Source: an uncultured Bacteroidales bacterium (GTDB taxonomy: Bacteria; Bacteroidota; Bacteroidia; Bacteroidales; Paludibacteraceae). From it: a DNA stretch of 7,362 nucleotides. Where the stretch lies: the NCBI GenBank assembly GCA_903929065.1, contig CAIYTJ010000304.1, forward strand, positions 1-7,362, read 5' to 3'. Position 1 is the first letter of the stretch, and each line of letters opens with the position of its first letter. The notes under the pieces were generated by a model. The model saw nothing but the letters and a program-made list of their open reading frames with translations, was not told where the DNA came from and searched no databases. Below, piece after piece: positions 5,624 to 7,362 of the stretch. The position numbers and the translations under genes are program-made.

Positions 5624-6538
5624 TTAAATCTCATAAACCGTCATATCTTCGCCCAGGATGGTGTTTTCAAAAACTGATTTTGCTTCTGTAAGTAATTCAT
5701 TTTGATTATTATACCGGGCTGAATAATGGCCGATAATTAGTTTTTTTACATTCGCTTTTTTTGCAATTTCTGCAGCTTGTCGAGCCGTTGAATGTTCGGT
5801 CTGGTTGGAACGAATCATTTCTTCTTCCAAAAAAGTAGCTTCGTGATACAAACAATCCACGCCTTCAATTATTGGAATAATTTTTTCGGAATAAGCTGTA
5901 TCGGAACAATATGCATATCGTCTTGGTAATTCGCCGGCAGTTGTCAATTGATTATTTGGAATAATTTCTCCTTCTTCGGTTACAAAATCTTCTCCCTGTT
6001 TAATTTTTGGAATTCGCCATGTCGGGATATGATAGAAATCAATCATTTCGCGAATTATATGACGATCGCGAGGTTTTTCTTCAAATAAAAATCCACAGCA
6101 CGGAACGCGATGTTTTAATGGAATTGAAAAAACCTGAACAGACCTGTCTTCGAAAATCAATTCATTTTTACGGGTATTTATGGAATGAAAAATTACGTTG
6201 AAAGACAAATCGGCGCAAAAATAAAGCAGTTGAGGTTTCAACATTTTTTCCAGATCAGGTTGGGCGTGAATGTGTAAATCGGCAGTACGATTCAGCATGC
6301 CAAACGTAGAAATGAGTCCAATCAATCCAAAACAATGGTCGCCATGAAGATGAGAAATGAAAATATGCCCGAGACGATTGGTTTTTAGCCCCATTTGACG
6401 CATGCGGATTTGTGTACCTTCGCCGCAATCAATCAGATACTGTTTGTCGCGAAGTTCCAGCATTTGTGAGCTTGGAAAATTTTTTTTGGTTGGAAGAGCC
6501 GAACCGCATCCTAAAATGGAAAGTGTAGCTTTTTGCAT
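5624..6538 (-). CDS. rnz: Ribonuclease Z, tRNA 3'-end endonuclease
   Basis: RNase Z cuts tRNA precursors just after the discriminator base, chiefly those without an encoded CCA. The 304-residue protein is the short, bacterial (RNase Z-S) form of the metallo-beta-lactamase fold. The zinc site is intact: HLHGDH (63-68) gives H63, H65, D67 and H68, with H143, D213 (in YCSDTAY) and H271 (in GHYSARY) completing it. The HEATF motif (232-236) and the H249-S-T segment are also present. Residues about 155-185 fit the flexible arm that grips tRNA. The N-terminus matches the family's first strand and GCGSALP loop. The gene lies 6 nt downstream of the acetyltransferase gene, so the two are probably co-transcribed. 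Its stop is 2 nt from that of the convergent serine deaminase gene. Confidence 0.96.
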   Translation of the reverse strand: MQKATLSILGCGSALPTKKNFPSSQMLELRDKQYLIDCGEGTQIRMRQMGLKTNRLGHIFISHLHGDHCFGLIGLISTFGMLNRTADLHIHAQPDLEKMLKPQLLYFCADLSFNVIFHSINTRKNELIFEDRSVQVFSIPLKHRVPCCGFLFEEKPRDRHIIREMIDFYHIPTWRIPKIKQGEDFVTEEGEIIPNNQLTTAGELPRRYAYCSDTAYSEKIIPIIEGVDCLYHEATFLEEEMIRSNQTEHSTARQAAEIAKKANVKKLIIGHYSARYNNQNELLTEAKSVFENTILGEDMTVYEI

Positions 6539-6544
6539 TTAATT

Positions 6545-7081
6545 TTATCTGTCAGCCTTTAATAAACCGAAAACAATTAAATCAACAAAACCGCGGTTGT
6601 GAAGTTCACCATCTCTTTCAATTCCTTCGCGGGTAAATCCCAAACGATCCGGAATTCCCTGACTTTTTAAATTTCCAGCAGCCGCTTTTATTTGAATACG
6701 ATTTAAATTCATTTCGTCAAATGCGTAGTCAATCAGCGCTTTACAAGCCCGGGTCATAATTCCTTTGTGCTGGTATTTTTCCGACATCCAATAACCGATT
6801 TCGGTTTTTTTATTGTCCAGGTCAGTTTCCTTAAGCCCGATAATACCAACGAGATTATTTTGAAAATAAATGGAGAATGTAACGTCTAATTTGTCTGATA
6901 ACAAGTAATTTTCTATGAATCGACGTGTGAATGAAAGTGTTTTGGATAATTCGATAAAAGGCAGCCATTCTCCAAGGTATTCGCGTTCCGAATCAATGAT
7001 GTTGAAAATTGCACTGGCATCATCCAGCCCGATTTCCCGTAGAAAGATATCTTTATCAACAATGATTTCAAGTCGCTTCAT
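6545..7081 (-). CDS. GNAT-family N-acetyltransferase, RimJ/RimL (YdaF-like) group
   Basis: It probably transfers an acetyl group from acetyl-CoA to an amine; the substrate is unknown. Family members include the ribosomal protein N-terminal acetyltransferases RimJ and RimL, and the closest pattern I recognise is B. subtilis YdaF. The 178 residues show the GNAT order: an N-terminal strand-helix section (1-65), the central strand ending in LVGIIGLKETD (77-87), EIGYWM (94-99), and the acetyl-CoA loop YQHKGIMT (103-110). The motif B region NLKSQGIPDRLGFTREG (137-153) follows, where NxKS...(E/D)(R/K)LGF is typical. The C-terminal DGELHNRGFVDLIVFGLL (157-174) also fits. Length is normal. It is the first gene of a pair with rnz (6-nt gap). 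I found no convincing promoter upstream, so read-through from lptB is possible. Confidence 0.85.
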   Translation of the reverse strand: MKRLEIIVDKDIFLREIGLDDASAIFNIIDSEREYLGEWLPFIELSKTLSFTRRFIENYLLSDKLDVTFSIYFQNNLVGIIGLKETDLDNKKTEIGYWMSEKYQHKGIMTRACKALIDYAFDEMNLNRIQIKAAAGNLKSQGIPDRLGFTREGIERDGELHNRGFVDLIVFGLLKADR

Positions 7082-7108
7082 AAAATGCAGGTAATCAAAA
7101 ATTCATTT

Positions 7109-7164
7109 GAGTTTAACTGTTGAATTCAGTAATGTAAATTAAACTAAGGGAATTAGTTAAACTC
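7109..7164. repeat. Long-spaced inverted repeat upstream of the acetyltransferase gene
   Basis: GAGTTTAAC (7109-7117) and GTTAAACTC (7156-7164) are perfect inverted copies, extended one base pair inward by T7118 and A7155, with 36 nt between them. The core TTAAACT also occurs directly at 7139-7145 and at 7190-7196, the latter over the lptB stop codon. It could be a paired operator or a large hairpin after lptB. No T-rich tail marks it as a terminator. The repeats are seen directly; any function is unproven. Confidence 0.4.
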
Positions 7165-7189
7165 GTTTTGATTCGAAATAATTCGTAGA

Positions 7190-7362
7190 TTAAACTCTGG
7201 TTTTCTTTTTCAGTTCGAAGTCACGTCCCAGGTATTTTTCACGTACTACCGGATTGTCAGCCAGTTCTTTGGATGTTCCCTGAAACAAAATACGTCCTTC
7301 GAATAGTAAATAAGCGCGATCCGTGATGGTCAATGTCTCATCCACATTATGGTCGGTAATCA
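7190..7362 (-). CDS. lptB: LPS export ABC transporter ATP-binding protein LptB, C-terminal part, cut by window edge
   Basis: LptB is the cytoplasmic ATPase of the LptB2FGC complex that extracts lipopolysaccharide from the inner membrane. The last 56 codons are present. They begin with ITDHNVDETL, which carries the switch (H-loop) histidine in the ITDHNV(R/D)ETL form typical of LptB. They continue through DRAYLLFEGRILFQG and SKELADNPVVREKYLG to a basic tail ending KKKTRV. The DRAY(L/I)L..G.I...G pattern and the V(R/K)xxYLG(x)xF end are diagnostic of LptB against other ABC ATPases. Walker A, Walker B and the signature motif lie beyond the window. The gene is on the same strand as the acetyltransferase and rnz, 108 nt upstream of the former. 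Confidence 0.93.
   Translation of the reverse strand, partial: ITDHNVDETLTITDRAYLLFEGRILFQGTSKELADNPVVREKYLGRDFELKKKTRV

Noticed and set aside
7096..7103. AATTTTTG on the minus strand as a -7 element for the acetyltransferase
   Set aside because: The first conserved T is missing and no TTTG lies at the right distance upstream.

Overview
This 7.4-kb window looks like ordinary chromosome from an AT-rich member of the Bacteroidota, most likely Bacteroidales. The evidence is the run of gene families, the AT-rich leaders without clear Shine-Dalgarno sequences, and several good matches to the Bacteroidota promoter (TTTG, about 16-21 nt spacer, TAnnTTTG). I see no insertion sequence, prophage, CRISPR array, tRNA, rRNA or recognisable defence system.

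Left block, minus strand: a DUF177/YceD-family gene, rpmF (ribosomal protein L32) and the first 30 codons of fabH read leftward from a promoter near 990-1019. A perfect AT-rich hairpin lies between rpmF and fabH. Upstream of this group, also on the minus strand, is a membrane sensor histidine kinase with its own promoter and a weak terminator, and with no response regulator next to it.

Middle block, plus strand: era starts from a promoter back to back with that of the kinase. It is followed by a three-gene cassette of small proteins: a YtxH-type protein, a two-helix holin-superfamily-III (YqjE-like) protein, and a short coiled-coil protein of unknown function. The cassette has its own promoter and ends at a strong intrinsic terminator. 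Next comes a single-chain iron-sulfur L-serine ammonia-lyase with a near-consensus promoter.

Right block, minus strand: a YdaF-like GNAT acetyltransferase and ribonuclease Z form a two-gene unit. rnz meets the serine deaminase tail to tail with 2 nt between stop codons. The 3' end of lptB, the ATPase of the lipopolysaccharide transporter, enters from the right edge; with fabH's partner genes it supports a Gram-negative cell.

Functionally, the window mixes ribosome and RNA maturation (L32, DUF177, Era, RNase Z, possibly the acetyltransferase), envelope biogenesis (FabH, LptB), serine catabolism and a probable membrane-stress cassette. No new system stands out. The most useful leads are the small membrane cassette, the intergenic signals, and the acidic tail of the DUF177 protein.
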